A stretch of DNA of 45,570 nt from an uncultured Sphingomonadaceae bacterium (GTDB taxonomy: Bacteria; Pseudomonadota; Alphaproteobacteria; Sphingomonadales; Sphingomonadaceae). The DNA is taken from the NCBI GenBank assembly GCA_938050045.1, contig CALLJS010000021.1, positions 1-45,570 on the forward strand, read 5' to 3'. The translations under genes and the position numbers were made by a program. The notes under the pieces are model-generated. The model was not told where the DNA came from and did not search any database. It saw only the letters and a list, made by a program, of their open reading frames with translations. Shown here piece by piece: positions 25,377 through 34,105 of this stretch; positions within the stretch are counted from its first letter, which is position 1; each line of letters opens with the position of its first letter.

Positions 25377-26927
25377 TTGACCAGGCCAGCAACGCATATA
25401 ATCAGGCTGTTAAAATGGGGCCGAATATTAGCCAAATATGGTGCATTACGGGCACTAGAAGCCGATCGCAATACGCCGCGACCTGTGAAACGACTATTTC
25501 GTATCGCGCGCTTTGGTACGATCCAACCCAAAGAACCCGACTATGCCGCCGCCTTTCGCGCCATTGGGCCTGCTGCAATTAAGCTAGGGCAAACGCTCGC
25601 TACCCGCCCCGATATTGTAGGTGAAGGGCCAGTAAAAAACCTGTTGATGCTACAAGACGATCTGCCGCCCGCTGATTTTGAGGATATTTATCACGAGATA
25701 AACACCAGCCTCAACAAAAGTGCCGATGAATTATTCGCATCGATTGACCCAACTCCCGTGGGGGCTGCATCGATTGCGCAAGTACACCGCGCCGTCACCA
25801 GCGATGGCAAAGATGTTGCGGTCAAAGTGTTGCGCCCAGGCATCCGCGAACAATTTGCTCGCGATATTGAAACCTATGAATGGGCCGCAGCGCATCTAGA
25901 AGCCTTGGGCGGTGAAGCCAAACGTCTGCGTCCTGCGATGGTGATTGCAAACCTCAAACGTTGGACTTTGCGCGAGCTTGATCTGCGCCGTGAAGCTGCC
26001 AATGCATCCGAGCTGCATGATGCGATGGAGGCGGTCGGCAATTATAATATACCCATGATTGATTGGGATAGAACATCGGGCCGCGTTATGACGCTCGAAT
26101 GGGTCGATGGTATCAAAATATCGCAAACAGATGCATTAATAGCCGCTGGCCATGACCTAGAAGAATTGGCCAAAACATTGGTGCTGACATTTTTGCGCCA
26201 AGCCATATCCGAAGGTTATTTTCATGCCGATATGCACCAAGGCAATTTATTCGTAAATGCTGACGGCAGCATCACCGCGATTGATTTTGGCATCATGGGA
26301 CGGATTAACAAAAAGGCCCGCTATTGGCTCGCTGAGATTCTCTATGGCCTGACCACAGGCAATTATAAGCGCGTGGCCGAAATTCACTTTGAGGCACAAT
26401 ATGTGCCTAGCTATCACAATGTTGATGAATTTGCGACCGCGCTGCGCGCGGTGGGTGAACCTACGCGCGGTAAACCAGTGAGCGAATTATCCGTCGGGCA
26501 AATGCTCGATAGCCTGTTTGCAATCACCCGAGATTTTGACATGCAGACCCAGCCGCATCTTCTCTTGCTGCAAAAAACGATGGTCATGGTAGAGGGGATT
26601 GCAACCCAACTGCACCCTGGCATCAATATGTGGGATATAAGCGGCCCGTATGTGAAAGACTGGATACGCGGCGAGCTTGGCCCAGAGGCTGCGCTGGCCG
26701 ATGGCATCAGAGACAATGTCAAAACATTAGCAATGCTGCCCGACATTGTGCGCCGATTGGACGCACAAATCCCGCGCAAAGGCGGCGCACCCGAAGCCCC
26801 GCCCTTGCCCAAAATCAAATTGATGTGGGATAAGAAAGCTAGCTCAGGCGGCGGCTTTTGGCGCAGCTTTATCTTGGGTGCTTTATCCGCCGCTGCTGGG
26901 GCATCTGCCATGTGGTTTTGGGGGTGA
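25377..26927 (+). CDS. ubiB: ABC1/UbiB-family kinase-like protein
   Basis: A 516-residue member of the ABC1/ADCK/UbiB family. Recognised motifs are the KxGQ motif in AAIKLGQTLATRPDIVG (about 67-83), AAASIAQVH-like GAASIAQVHRA, VAVKVLRPGI with the ATP-binding Lys, the catalytic region FHADMHQGNLFVN and the DFG-like AIDFGIMG. The C-terminus has a membrane segment (ILGALSAAAGASAMWFWG). I chose TTG at 25377 (MTRPATHIIRLLKWGR) because it follows ubiE by one base, has GGTGGAAAG upstream and matches relatives; a TTG at 25347 is possible. It is needed for aerobic ubiquinone synthesis, with an ATPase role. Confidence 0.93.
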   Translation: MTRPATHIIRLLKWGRILAKYGALRALEADRNTPRPVKRLFRIARFGTIQPKEPDYAAAFRAIGPAAIKLGQTLATRPDIVGEGPVKNLLMLQDDLPPADFEDIYHEINTSLNKSADELFASIDPTPVGAASIAQVHRAVTSDGKDVAVKVLRPGIREQFARDIETYEWAAAHLEALGGEAKRLRPAMVIANLKRWTLRELDLRREAANASELHDAMEAVGNYNIPMIDWDRTSGRVMTLEWVDGIKISQTDALIAAGHDLEELAKTLVLTFLRQAISEGYFHADMHQGNLFVNADGSITAIDFGIMGRINKKARYWLAEILYGLTTGNYKRVAEIHFEAQYVPSYHNVDEFATALRAVGEPTRGKPVSELSVGQMLDSLFAITRDFDMQTQPHLLLLQKTMVMVEGIATQLHPGINMWDISGPYVKDWIRGELGPEAALADGIRDNVKTLAMLPDIVRRLDAQIPRKGGAPEAPPLPKIKLMWDKKASSGGGFWRSFILGALSAAAGASAMWFWG

Positions 26928-27017
26928 AATCAATAGGAAATTTCCTACAATTCGCCTTTTATGTTAAGTATTAAAATAATTAAAAATTTATTTTACCTTA
27001 TATTTCATTTATATGTG

Positions 27018-27060
27018 TTGACATGCTAATTAATTTGAAATATTCTCTTTGAGAATATTT
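27018..27060 (+). promoter_or_regulatory. Promoter and probable operator of the Doc-type TA operon
   Basis: TTGACA at 27018-27023, a 17-nt spacer and TATTCT at 27041-27046: a near-consensus sigma-70 promoter. A perfect inverted repeat, AAATATTCTC-TTT-GAGAATATTT (27038-27060), covers the -10 and the start region, the usual place for an antitoxin-controlled operator. As RNA the same repeat followed by T residues could be a weak terminator for ubiB; the fit with the promoter makes operator use more likely. Confidence 0.7.
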
Positions 27061-27145
27061 TTTATTGCCGATGTGACATATTCATTATTTATAAGTAATA
27101 GATCTTTAGAGTTTAATTTTACACTAATAAGACTAGGAACTTGTA

Positions 27146-27283
27146 ATGTTAGCATTTAAAGAAACTAAGCCTAAAATGGTTGTCGCTAACTCTCGCACCG
27201 ATGGCAAAAGAGTAAATATTAAAGCAGCTTATAAAGATGCAATGAAAAAATATCCAAAAACAATGAACTACCTTGCAAAGTGA
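27146..27283 (+). CDS. Putative antitoxin of the Doc-type TA pair
   Basis: A 45-residue basic protein (MLAFKETKPKMVVANSRTDG and then KRVNIKAAYKDAMKKYPKTM). It is preceded by a promoter with an operator-like palindrome and its end overlaps the start of the toxin gene by 11 nt. It has no recognisable DNA-binding fold and lacks the (S/T)xxxE(G/N) inhibitory motif of Fic antitoxins, so how it acts is unknown. Antitoxin role is inferred from size, position and overlap. Confidence 0.65.
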   Translation: MLAFKETKPKMVVANSRTDGKRVNIKAAYKDAMKKYPKTMNYLAK

Positions 27284-27674
27284 ACCTATATGGTTTTTAG
27301 TTGAGGAAGCGATACAGTTGAATGAAATGATAGTCGTTGATACTGGTGAACCATTTCATCTATTGAAGCCGTATGAACTTGAAAGTGCTATCGCTAAACC
27401 TTGGAATCAATGGTATTATAATAAACAAAATAGTATGGCCGTACTTGCTACAACACTGATGGTCGGATTAGCAAAAAACCATCCTTTCCAGCAAGGCAAT
27501 AAACGCACCGCTTTTCAAGCAGCATTAATATTTTTTCAGAATAATGGACTCTATTTAGATCATCCAGATGATGATGAATTTGGACTTATGATAGAGCAAG
27601 TTATTGAAGGCTTAACAAGTGAAAATGATCTGGCACTAGAGTTGAACCAATATTTAGTTGAGACACTAATTTAA
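27273..27674 (+). CDS. Death-on-curing (Doc/Fic) family toxin
   Basis: A 133-residue single-domain Fic-fold protein of Doc size. It has PFHLLKPYELESAIAKPWNQ as in death-on-curing proteins, and the Fic/Doc motif NHPFQQGNKRTA at about residues 69-80. The catalytic His (H70) and NKR are present, as in Doc (HxFxxxNKR). The position that in Fic proteins holds the Mg-binding Asp/Glu is Gln (Q74), which may change the metal or the reaction (AMPylation or phosphorylation of a target such as EF-Tu). The start is TTG at 27273, overlapping the antitoxin by 11 nt; no ATG is available before the conserved region. Confidence 0.8.
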   Translation: MQSEPIWFLVEEAIQLNEMIVVDTGEPFHLLKPYELESAIAKPWNQWYYNKQNSMAVLATTLMVGLAKNHPFQQGNKRTAFQAALIFFQNNGLYLDHPDDDEFGLMIEQVIEGLTSENDLALELNQYLVETLI

Positions 27675-27786
27675 TATAATTAAACCAGAAATTCTAATTG
27701 ATCTATTTTACGCCAACCCTATAAATAATAGGATGCTAAAACAGGTATCATCATATTGTTTAACACCTTAAATATAGGGCCTATTT

Positions 27787-28407
27787 ATGACAGACGTTGT
27801 GCGCACCACCGCTAATCCTGATGAAGCATTAGAGCTGCTCATCGAGGGTAATAAGCGTTTCTTAAAAGGCGAAGCGCAAGATATTCCCGCCGATCCCAAA
27901 TTGCGCCTTGAGCTGGCGAAAGACCAAGCCCCAATGGCCGCATATCTGAGCTGCTCTGACAGCCGCGTTTCGCCAGAGCTTTTATTTGGTCGCGGTCTGG
28001 GTGAATTGTTCATCGTGCGCAATGCCGGCAATACCATTGATACGGCCGCACTCGGGTCGATTGAATTTGCCGTTGGGCCACTGAGCGTTCCTTTGGTTGT
28101 CGTTATGGGGCATCAAAGCTGCGGCGCTGTGACCGCCGCGATTAGTGTGGTAAAGGATAATACGATATTCCCGGGAAGCATTGGCCGCATGATCGAACCG
28201 ATCATCCCATCGGTTTTATGCGCAAAAGGGGAAGGGGATGTTTTGCTGGAAAATAGCATTCGTTCCAATGTCAGTCGCCAAGTCCAACTATTGCGCAATG
28301 CCACAGATCCTATTTTGCGCGAGCCGCAAGATAATGGCACATTAAAAGTGGTGGGGGCTTATTATAATTTTGAAACGGGCGAAGTTGATTTTTTTGATCG
28401 CCCATAA
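27787..28407 (+). CDS. Beta-class carbonic anhydrase
   Basis: A 206-residue beta-carbonic anhydrase. Zinc ligands are Cys56 and Asp58 with Arg60 in YLSCSDSRVSPE, and His109 and Cys112 in VMGHQSCGAV. No signal peptide is seen, so it should be cytoplasmic, interconverting CO2 and bicarbonate. It lies in a block with an exported alpha-carbonic anhydrase and a SulP transporter, suggesting a role in inorganic carbon or pH handling. It lies 112 nt downstream of the Doc gene and has its own ATG with a weak ribosome binding site. Confidence 0.93.
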   Translation: MTDVVRTTANPDEALELLIEGNKRFLKGEAQDIPADPKLRLELAKDQAPMAAYLSCSDSRVSPELLFGRGLGELFIVRNAGNTIDTAALGSIEFAVGPLSVPLVVVMGHQSCGAVTAAISVVKDNTIFPGSIGRMIEPIIPSVLCAKGEGDVLLENSIRSNVSRQVQLLRNATDPILREPQDNGTLKVVGAYYNFETGEVDFFDRP

Positions 28408-28480
28408 GATCGAAATATATTGAATTTAGGCATGTCCGAAATATTGGCGCGCCTTTTTTATGGTAGGGACTTCGCATGGA

Positions 28481-28506
28481 AAAAGGCCCCGCATCGCTGC
28501 GAGGCC
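28481..28506 (-). terminator. Rho-independent terminator of the alpha-carbonic anhydrase gene
   Basis: On the minus strand, GGCCTCGC-AGCGAT-GCGGGGCC (one G-U pair) is followed by TTTTT, 34 nt after the gene's stop codon. It is a strong intrinsic terminator. Confidence 0.85.
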
Positions 28507-28539
28507 AATATTATTGATCGAGTACATCAAAGGGTAAGA

Positions 28540-29298
28540 TTATAATGTACGATCGTTGAGCGGTTGAACAGGACGCGCATTATTGCCCATCAATCCGTTC
28601 AAGGTTTCAATCTGTTCTTTGCTGGCTGTCACTGGCGTCGTCGCAACATGCCAATTCACACCTTCGCTACATGGTGGTGTTGTCAATGAACCCGCAAAAT
28701 TATAAACATCAAGACGCGCTGGCAACATAGCGGCCACATCGATGCTGACCGAACCCTCTATATTATCAAGCATAGCTTGCAATTGCGGGTTAGCTTCGCC
28801 TTCTTCGAACATAAGACCCAAAACGGCCAAATCGCCGCCTTCTGTCGCATGAACAAGATGCGCTGTGAGTGGAAATGCTTTTCCAGCAACAGTATTTTCA
28901 GAGGGTGTATGCATATGAAATTGCACCAAACCATATTCATTTTCACCAGAAGTCATTGTAAAACCAGCGTCAAAATCGGCTTGTACAGTATAGCCTTTAT
29001 TGACAATTTTAGCCTCGCTTGCGCCATAATTTACAGAGACTTGCGTAATATTAGCATCGGATTCAGCAGGTAAATCAATCGGTGATTGCTCTTTGCCCGT
29101 TTTACAAGTCGCATAATCTTCGCTCAAATCACCCCACGCTGCTGGGCCATCAGCTTCGCCATAACCCCAGGCCGCTTTTTCAGCTTTGGCTTCTGTTGCT
29201 TTGGCCTCGCTATCATCGGTGGTTTCTGTTGAACAACCAGCCATGGCTAGAGCAGAAACTGCTGCTAATAAAAGGCCTGATTTCTTAGAAAATTTCAT
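28540..29298 (-). CDS. Alpha-class carbonic anhydrase, lipoprotein
   Basis: A 252-residue exported enzyme. The signal ends in LAMAGC (Cys about 21), indicating a lipoprotein, then a Glu/Asp/Lys/Ala linker. The catalytic domain starts at WGYGEADGPAAWGDLSEDYA. The zinc histidines are in VQFHMHTPSEN (two) and TAHLVH (one), and the substrate region is LTTPPCSEGVNW with its Thr. Alpha enzymes in the periplasm or outer membrane hydrate CO2 outside the cytoplasm, complementing the neighbouring beta enzyme. It is divergent from the SulP gene. Confidence 0.93.
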   Translation of the reverse strand: MKFSKKSGLLLAAVSALAMAGCSTETTDDSEAKATEAKAEKAAWGYGEADGPAAWGDLSEDYATCKTGKEQSPIDLPAESDANITQVSVNYGASEAKIVNKGYTVQADFDAGFTMTSGENEYGLVQFHMHTPSENTVAGKAFPLTAHLVHATEGGDLAVLGLMFEEGEANPQLQAMLDNIEGSVSIDVAAMLPARLDVYNFAGSLTTPPCSEGVNWHVATTPVTASKEQIETLNGLMGNNARPVQPLNDRTL

Positions 29299-29478
29299 GT
29301 TTCACTCCTTGGTAGTCACAAATTTAGAATTTATTCATCAATCCTAATAAGAGTGAAATAATCGCATTACAAGGCGAAATATTAATTTTCTTGACGTGAG
29401 TAACGCTTTGCCTAAAGCGGAATGGATTTTGCAGCGCAACATAATTAATCAACCCTATTATTCCAGAGGCACTAGAGC

Positions 29479-30966
29479 ATGGCAATTCACAGCGACTTTA
29501 AACGCGATTGGTTATCCAACCCAAAGGCTGAATTTTTATCGGGCCTTGTTGTCGCCTTGGCGCTCATCCCAGAGGCTATTGGTTTTTCGATCATTGCAGG
29601 GGTTGATCCGCGCGTTGGCCTATATGCTAGTTTTTCAATAGCCGTGATAATTTCTATCATTGGCGGTCGCCCTGGAATGATAAGCGCAGCCACGGCCGCT
29701 ATTGCCGTATTAGTTGTGCCATTGGTGCGTGATTATGGTGTCGAATATCTTTTTGCCGCCACCATATTGATGGGAATTTTCCAAGCCATGGCCGCTCTGC
29801 TGCGGCTTGACTTGCTGATGCGTTTTGTATCGCGCAGTGTGATTACCGGATTTGTCAATGCGCTCGCTATTCTTATCTTTATGGCGCAATTACCAATGCT
29901 GCTGGGTGATAATTTCACCATCACCACTTATGCGATGGTCGCAGCGGGCCTCATTATGATTTACGGCATACCTTATATTACCAAGGCAGTGCCTGCTCCA
30001 CTGGTGGCAATTATTTTAATCGCGATTGTTTCTATCTATTTCAAATTAGACGTCACCACCGTTGGCGATACAGGTAAATTACCAGACAATATTCCATGGT
30101 TTCATATTCCCGAAATTCCTATCACTTGGGAAACATTGCAAATCATAGCACCTTATTCCTTGGCTATGGCAGCGGTTGGCCTCTTGGAGTCCTTATTAAC
30201 CGCATCGATTGTTGATGATATGACCGAAACACGCAGCGATAAAAAGCGCGAAACTTATGGCCAAGGCATCGCCAATTTTGTCACTGGTTTTATCGGCGGG
30301 ATGGGCGGTTGTGCGATGATTGGTCAATCGGTGATTAACATAAAATCGGGCGGACGCCGCCGTCTCTCTACTTTCGTAGCAGGTGTCATGCTGCTTATTC
30401 TTATTGTCGCTTTGGGTGATTGGGTTGCGCAAATACCCATGCCCGCATTAGTCGCGATTATGATATTCGTATCGATCAGCACATTTCGTTGGCAGAGCTT
30501 TACCGAAATTCGCCATCACCCTTGGCCTTCGAGCGTGGTTATGATCGCAACCGTTGTCATGGTGGTGTGGACGCATGATTTGTCTATCGGTGTGCTGACG
30601 GGCGTATTGCTCAGCGGTATTTTCTTTGCTTATAAAGTGCGTCAATTAGTAAGCTTCAAAGACTATATCGAAGATAAAACCCACCATTATATTTTTGGAG
30701 GGCAAATATTCTTTGGTTCGGTTGATATGATGTATGAAGCGATGGAATTTAACGAAGCGGATATAGACAAGGTTATCATTGATATTCATGATGCGCATTT
30801 CTGGGATATTTCTGCGACAGGTATTTTAGACAAAATCGCTGAACGCCTCAAAAATGAAGGTAAACAAGTTGAAATTATTGGCATGAACGAAGCCAGCGCG
30901 ACATTGGTTGAAAAATATAGCGACCATGAGAAACCGTTCAAAAGCCTTGGCGTTATTGGGCATTGA
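29479..30966 (+). CDS. SulP-family anion transporter with STAS domain
   Basis: A 495-residue protein with roughly 11-14 hydrophobic segments (about 20-385) of the SulP/SLC26 type: it begins [20 protein letters not shown] and has [22 protein letters not shown]-like [11 protein letters not shown] and [21 protein letters not shown], the signature of the family. The C-terminal STAS domain (about 395-495) includes [20 protein letters not shown]. Members move sulfate or bicarbonate. Lying between two carbonic anhydrases and a CcdAB pair, a bicarbonate role is an attractive inference; sulfate is the alternative. Confidence 0.9.
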   Translation: MAIHSDFKRDWLSNPKAEFLSGLVVALALIPEAIGFSIIAGVDPRVGLYASFSIAVIISIIGGRPGMISAATAAIAVLVVPLVRDYGVEYLFAATILMGIFQAMAALLRLDLLMRFVSRSVITGFVNALAILIFMAQLPMLLGDNFTITTYAMVAAGLIMIYGIPYITKAVPAPLVAIILIAIVSIYFKLDVTTVGDTGKLPDNIPWFHIPEIPITWETLQIIAPYSLAMAAVGLLESLLTASIVDDMTETRSDKKRETYGQGIANFVTGFIGGMGGCAMIGQSVINIKSGGRRRLSTFVAGVMLLILIVALGDWVAQIPMPALVAIMIFVSISTFRWQSFTEIRHHPWPSSVVMIATVVMVVWTHDLSIGVLTGVLLSGIFFAYKVRQLVSFKDYIEDKTHHYIFGGQIFFGSVDMMYEAMEFNEADIDKVIIDIHDAHFWDISATGILDKIAERLKNEGKQVEIIGMNEASATLVEKYSDHEKPFKSLGVIGH

Positions 30967-30970
30967 TAAT

Positions 30971-31008
30971 TTGACTTATTCTCGAATATGCGCATATATA
31001 GTGCGCAT
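30971..31008 (+). promoter_or_regulatory. Promoter and probable operator of the ccdAB operon
   Basis: TTGACT at 30971-30976, an 18-nt spacer and TATATA at 30995-31000. The inverted repeat ATGCGCA-TATATAG-TGCGCAT (30988-31008) surrounds the -10, as expected for an operator bound by the antitoxin or antitoxin-toxin complex. The ATG inside it (30988) is in frame with ccdA but is unlikely to be the start because transcription begins further on. Confidence 0.7.
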
Positions 31009-31017
31009 GGTGCTGAT

Positions 31018-31302
31018 ATGAACAAGAATAGCAAATCAGCGCGCAATATCAAATCAGCGCGCAATAGCAAATTAGCGCGCAATAGCAAAAAGGCAACCAA
31101 CATCACTTTGCCTGGCGGCTTGGTCGATGATGCTAAATCATTAGGGATCAATGTATCACAAGCATGCGAGATTGGCCTAAACCAAGCCGTTAAGAGCGCA
31201 TTAGAACAACGCTGGTTAGAGGATAATAAAAAAGCTATTGAAGCTTCCAATCAATATGTACGCGAAAATGGCGTACCGTTTGCAAAATATCGACAATTTT
31301 AA
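31018..31302 (+). CDS. ccdA: CcdA-type antitoxin
   Basis: A 94-residue protein. Residues 1-28 are basic and contain an imperfect repeat (NSKSAR, NIKSAR, NSKLAR, NSKKAT). The CcdA domain follows: ITLPGGLVDDAKSLGINVSQ, a ribbon-helix-helix DNA-binding half, then SALEQRWLEDNKKAIEASNQ and NGVPFAKYRQF, the toxin-binding tail typical of CcdA. It neutralises CcdB and represses its own operon. Its stop shares one base with the ccdB start. I start it at ATG 31018, after the operator. The repeat makes it about 15-20 residues longer than usual. Confidence 0.9.
   Translation: MNKNSKSARNIKSARNSKLARNSKKATNITLPGGLVDDAKSLGINVSQACEIGLNQAVKSALEQRWLEDNKKAIEASNQYVRENGVPFAKYRQF
31027..31080. repeat. Three 18-bp tandem repeats in ccdA
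   Basis: The unit AATAGCAAATCAGCGCGC occurs three times in a row with one or two changes, and a partial fourth unit follows (to about 31090). Each full unit encodes six residues, so unit gain or loss would keep the frame. Confidence 0.85.
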
Positions 31303-31595
31303 TGGCACGATTCGATGTTTATAAAAATGCAGACAGCTTAATTTTGGACTGTCAGGCCGATCTATTGGAAACTCTCAACACCCGTTTTATAGTCCCTTTA
31401 TTCGATACAAAAACATTCCCAATAGTCGCTGAGCGTCTTAATCCTATTGTCTCAATCAATGATAATGAATATGTTATATATACTCAATTTGCTGCGACTC
31501 TTGCCAGATATGATATGGGCGAATATATAATCAACATATCAGATCATAGCGATGCAATCATAAGCGCATTGGATATGCTGATGAGCGGATATTGA
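31302..31595 (+). CDS. ccdB: CcdB-type toxin
   Basis: A 97-residue protein matching CcdB in size and pattern: ARFDVYKN at the start, LILDCQADLLETLNTRFIVP, LNPIVSINDNEYVIYTQFAA and the C-terminal ISALDMLMSGY. CcdB poisons DNA gyrase; the C-terminal Trp-Gly-Ile of F-plasmid CcdB is replaced here by a different end, so the gyrase contact may differ. It is coupled to ccdA by a one-base overlap, and coaBC begins one base after its stop. Confidence 0.88.
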   Translation: MARFDVYKNADSLILDCQADLLETLNTRFIVPLFDTKTFPIVAERLNPIVSINDNEYVIYTQFAATLARYDMGEYIINISDHSDAIISALDMLMSGY

Positions 31596-31596
31596 T

Positions 31597-32877
31597 ATGA
31601 AAAAACAAATTCTCCTCATCGTCTCGGGCGGAATTGCGGCTTACAAGTCGCTCGAATTGGTGCGCATATTGCGCCGTCATAATATTGCTGTACGCGCCGT
31701 TATGACAAAAAGCGCAACCGAATTTATCACGCCGCTCTCATTGGGCGTGATGACCGAAGATCAAGTGTATGGCGATATGTTTGACCTGAAAGATGAGCGC
31801 GAAATTGGCCATATCCAGCTCAGCCGCCAAGCCGACCTTATTGTGATTTGCCCCGCTACTGCTAATCTTATGGCCAAAATGAATGCTGGCATCGCCGATG
31901 ATCTGGCCACCACAATATTATTAGCCACCAACAAGCCTGTTTTGGCTGTTCCCGCCATGAATGTGCGCATGTGGAATCATGCGGCAACGCAGCGCAATAT
32001 CAATCAACTGCGCAAAGATGGTATCATGGTGATGACCCCCGATAGCGGGGCTATGGCCTGCGGTGAATTTGGCCCAGGGAGGTTAATTGAACCACCCGAA
32101 ATCACCCGCGAAATATGCGCTCAAATCGGCGTAACATTTGATACGAGCCTGTGTCATGGGCAATCCCCCACTACCCAGAGTAATGGGCAAGATATAAGTG
32201 AAAATAACCAAAGCCCTGCTGGCGAAAATATCCTTGCGGGCAAACATATCCTCATCACCGCTGGGCCAACCCATGAAGCCATCGACCCCGTGCGCTATAT
32301 TGCCAATCGTTCGAGCGGCAAACAAGGCTTTGCTATCGCCGATACAGCCGCCAAAATGGGCGCGAAAGTTTCTTTGATTGCTGGGCCAGTAAGCTTGGCT
32401 ACGCCAGCGGGCGTAACCCGCATTGATGTGCAAAGCGCAATGGACATGCAAAGCGCAGTGGATGATGCTCTGCCCGCTGATTGCGCCATCATGGTGGCTG
32501 CTGTCGCGGATTGGCGCGCCGCCCACAATGCAGAGCAAAAGATAAAGAAAGATGGCGATGCCCTTGCCCCGCTTCAACTGATTGCGAATCCCGATATTTT
32601 AGCAGCGCTAGCCAAACATGAAAAACGCCCCAAATTGCTTGTTGGCTTTGCCGCTGAAACCGAGAATATTTTAGACCATGCACGCGCCAAATTATCGCGC
32701 AAAGGATGCGATTGGATTATCGCCAATGATGTGTCCACTAGCAATGGTCAAGGCGTGATGGGCGGGGACCATAATGACGTCCATATCATTACGGCTAATG
32801 GCGAAGAAAATATTAAGCATGCGACCAAAGAAAGCGTCGCCCAAACTATTATGGAGAGAATAGCCAATGTCCTTTGA
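31597..32877 (+). CDS. coaBC: Phosphopantothenoylcysteine decarboxylase/synthetase
   Basis: A 426-residue bifunctional enzyme of coenzyme A synthesis. The N-terminal flavoprotein half (CoaC, about 1-185) has [18 protein letters not shown], the decarboxylase motif [10 protein letters not shown] and the GPGRLIEP flap. The C-terminal half (CoaB, about 208-426) starts [20 protein letters not shown] and has NRSSGKQG and AVADWR. It adds cysteine to phosphopantothenate and decarboxylates the product. The dut start lies inside its last codons (11-nt overlap). A linker of about 25 residues ([19 protein letters not shown]) is longer than usual. Confidence 0.95.
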   Translation: MKKQILLIVSGGIAAYKSLELVRILRRHNIAVRAVMTKSATEFITPLSLGVMTEDQVYGDMFDLKDEREIGHIQLSRQADLIVICPATANLMAKMNAGIADDLATTILLATNKPVLAVPAMNVRMWNHAATQRNINQLRKDGIMVMTPDSGAMACGEFGPGRLIEPPEITREICAQIGVTFDTSLCHGQSPTTQSNGQDISENNQSPAGENILAGKHILITAGPTHEAIDPVRYIANRSSGKQGFAIADTAAKMGAKVSLIAGPVSLATPAGVTRIDVQSAMDMQSAVDDALPADCAIMVAAVADWRAAHNAEQKIKKDGDALAPLQLIANPDILAALAKHEKRPKLLVGFAAETENILDHARAKLSRKGCDWIIANDVSTSNGQGVMGGDHNDVHIITANGEENIKHATKESVAQTIMERIANVL

Positions 32878-33316
32878 CCCTATTAATATTGCAGTAAAAA
32901 GATTACCCAATGGCGCAGGCTTATCGCTTCCTAGCTATGAGAGTGCAGGCGCAGCGGGCATGGATATTTGCGCCGCCGAGAGCATCGTCATTCGCAGCAC
33001 AAGGCGCGCTGCCATTGCCACAGGCTTTGCCTTTGCCATACCCGAAGGATATGAAATCCAAGTGCGTCCGCGTTCTGGTTTAGCCTATAAAAATGGTATA
33101 ACCGTGTTAAACACACCTGGCACCATCGATAGCGATTATCGCGGCGAGATTAAGGTGATTTTGGTCAATCTAAGCGATGATGATTTTCAAATTAACAAAG
33201 GCGATAGAATCGCACAGATAGTTGCCGCACCCGTGCAACGGGCTAATCTGAATGAAGTCGATAGCCTTGATGACACGCAAAGAGGCAGCGGCGGATTTGG
33301 TTCCACGGGCATATAA
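32867..33316 (+). CDS. dut: Deoxyuridine 5'-triphosphate nucleotidohydrolase
   Basis: A 149-residue dUTPase. The five motifs are visible: [10 protein letters not shown] (1), [11 protein letters not shown] (2), [13 protein letters not shown] (3, with the catalytic Asp), GDRIAQIV (4) and the C-terminal [10 protein letters not shown] (5), which closes over the substrate. It hydrolyses dUTP to dUMP, preventing uracil in DNA. It overlaps coaBC by 11 nt and the next gene starts on its stop, a tightly coupled unit. Confidence 0.96.
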   Translation: MSFDPINIAVKRLPNGAGLSLPSYESAGAAGMDICAAESIVIRSTRRAAIATGFAFAIPEGYEIQVRPRSGLAYKNGITVLNTPGTIDSDYRGEIKVILVNLSDDDFQINKGDRIAQIVAAPVQRANLNEVDSLDDTQRGSGGFGSTGI

Positions 33317-34077
33317 TGCCGCTAAATGACGAACAATTAGACCGTTATGCGCGCCATTTGGTGCTGCATGAAATTGGCGGGGCGGGACAAAATGCAATAT
33401 GCGCTAGCCATATAGCTATCATCGGTATGGGCGGCATTGGCTGTCCAGCTTTGCAATATTTAGCCGCAGCAGGCGTTGGGCAAATGACATTGATTGATGA
33501 TGATCTTGTCTCATTATCCAATCTGCAACGGCAGATATTATATAGCGATGATGATATTGGTAAACCCAAGGTAGAAGCGGCTAAAATTGCCGCGCAAAAA
33601 ATTAATCCCGACATAGAAATTCATCCGTTGCAAATGCGCATAACCAAGGAACATCGGCAAGATGCGCCCTTTTTAGACGGGGTTGATGCGATTATAGATG
33701 GCACAGATAATTTCCATACGCGCCTTATTGTGAGCGATCTGTCGGTCGATGCAAAAATCCCGCTTATCAGCGCCGCTATTGGCCAATTTCACGGCCAAAT
33801 TGGTACATTTTATGGCTGGCAGGATAATGCCCCTTGTTACCGCTGTTTCGTGGGGGATGCGCATGATCCCGATGATTGCGATAATTGTGCGCAGCAAGGC
33901 GTATTGGGGGCTATGGTTGGATTAATGGGCAGTTTTGCCGCGATGGAAGCGATTCGCGCGCGCACAGGTTTTGGCCAAAGCCAAGTCGGTAAATTACAAA
34001 TATTTGATGGGCTTAAGCCCGCTATGCGCACAATCAACTTACCTAAGGATAAAGCTTGCACAAGTTGCGCAAATTAG
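33316..34077 (+). CDS. ThiF/MoeB/HesA-family adenylyltransferase
   Basis: A 253-residue E1-like enzyme. The N-terminus RYARHLVLHEIGGAGQ is typical. The Rossmann ATP site is IIGMGGIGCPALQYLAAAGVG (about 36-56), followed by DDDLVSLSNLQRQ with the Arg finger, and GTDNFHTR. Two CxxC pairs (CYRC at about 174 and CTSC at the C-terminus) bind structural zinc. It adenylates the C-terminal Gly of a sulfur carrier (ThiS or MoaD); which one cannot be told. No rhodanese domain is attached. Start shares one base with the dut stop. Confidence 0.9.
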   Translation: MPLNDEQLDRYARHLVLHEIGGAGQNAICASHIAIIGMGGIGCPALQYLAAAGVGQMTLIDDDLVSLSNLQRQILYSDDDIGKPKVEAAKIAAQKINPDIEIHPLQMRITKEHRQDAPFLDGVDAIIDGTDNFHTRLIVSDLSVDAKIPLISAAIGQFHGQIGTFYGWQDNAPCYRCFVGDAHDPDDCDNCAQQGVLGAMVGLMGSFAAMEAIRARTGFGQSQVGKLQIFDGLKPAMRTINLPKDKACTSCAN

Positions 34078-34105
34078 CCTAAGCTCAGCACAAGGGAGAG
34101 AGAAT

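Noticed and set aside
31027-31090. 18-bp tandem repeats as a CRISPR or iteron array
   Set aside because: They are contiguous without spacers, in frame, and inside the ccdA coding sequence.
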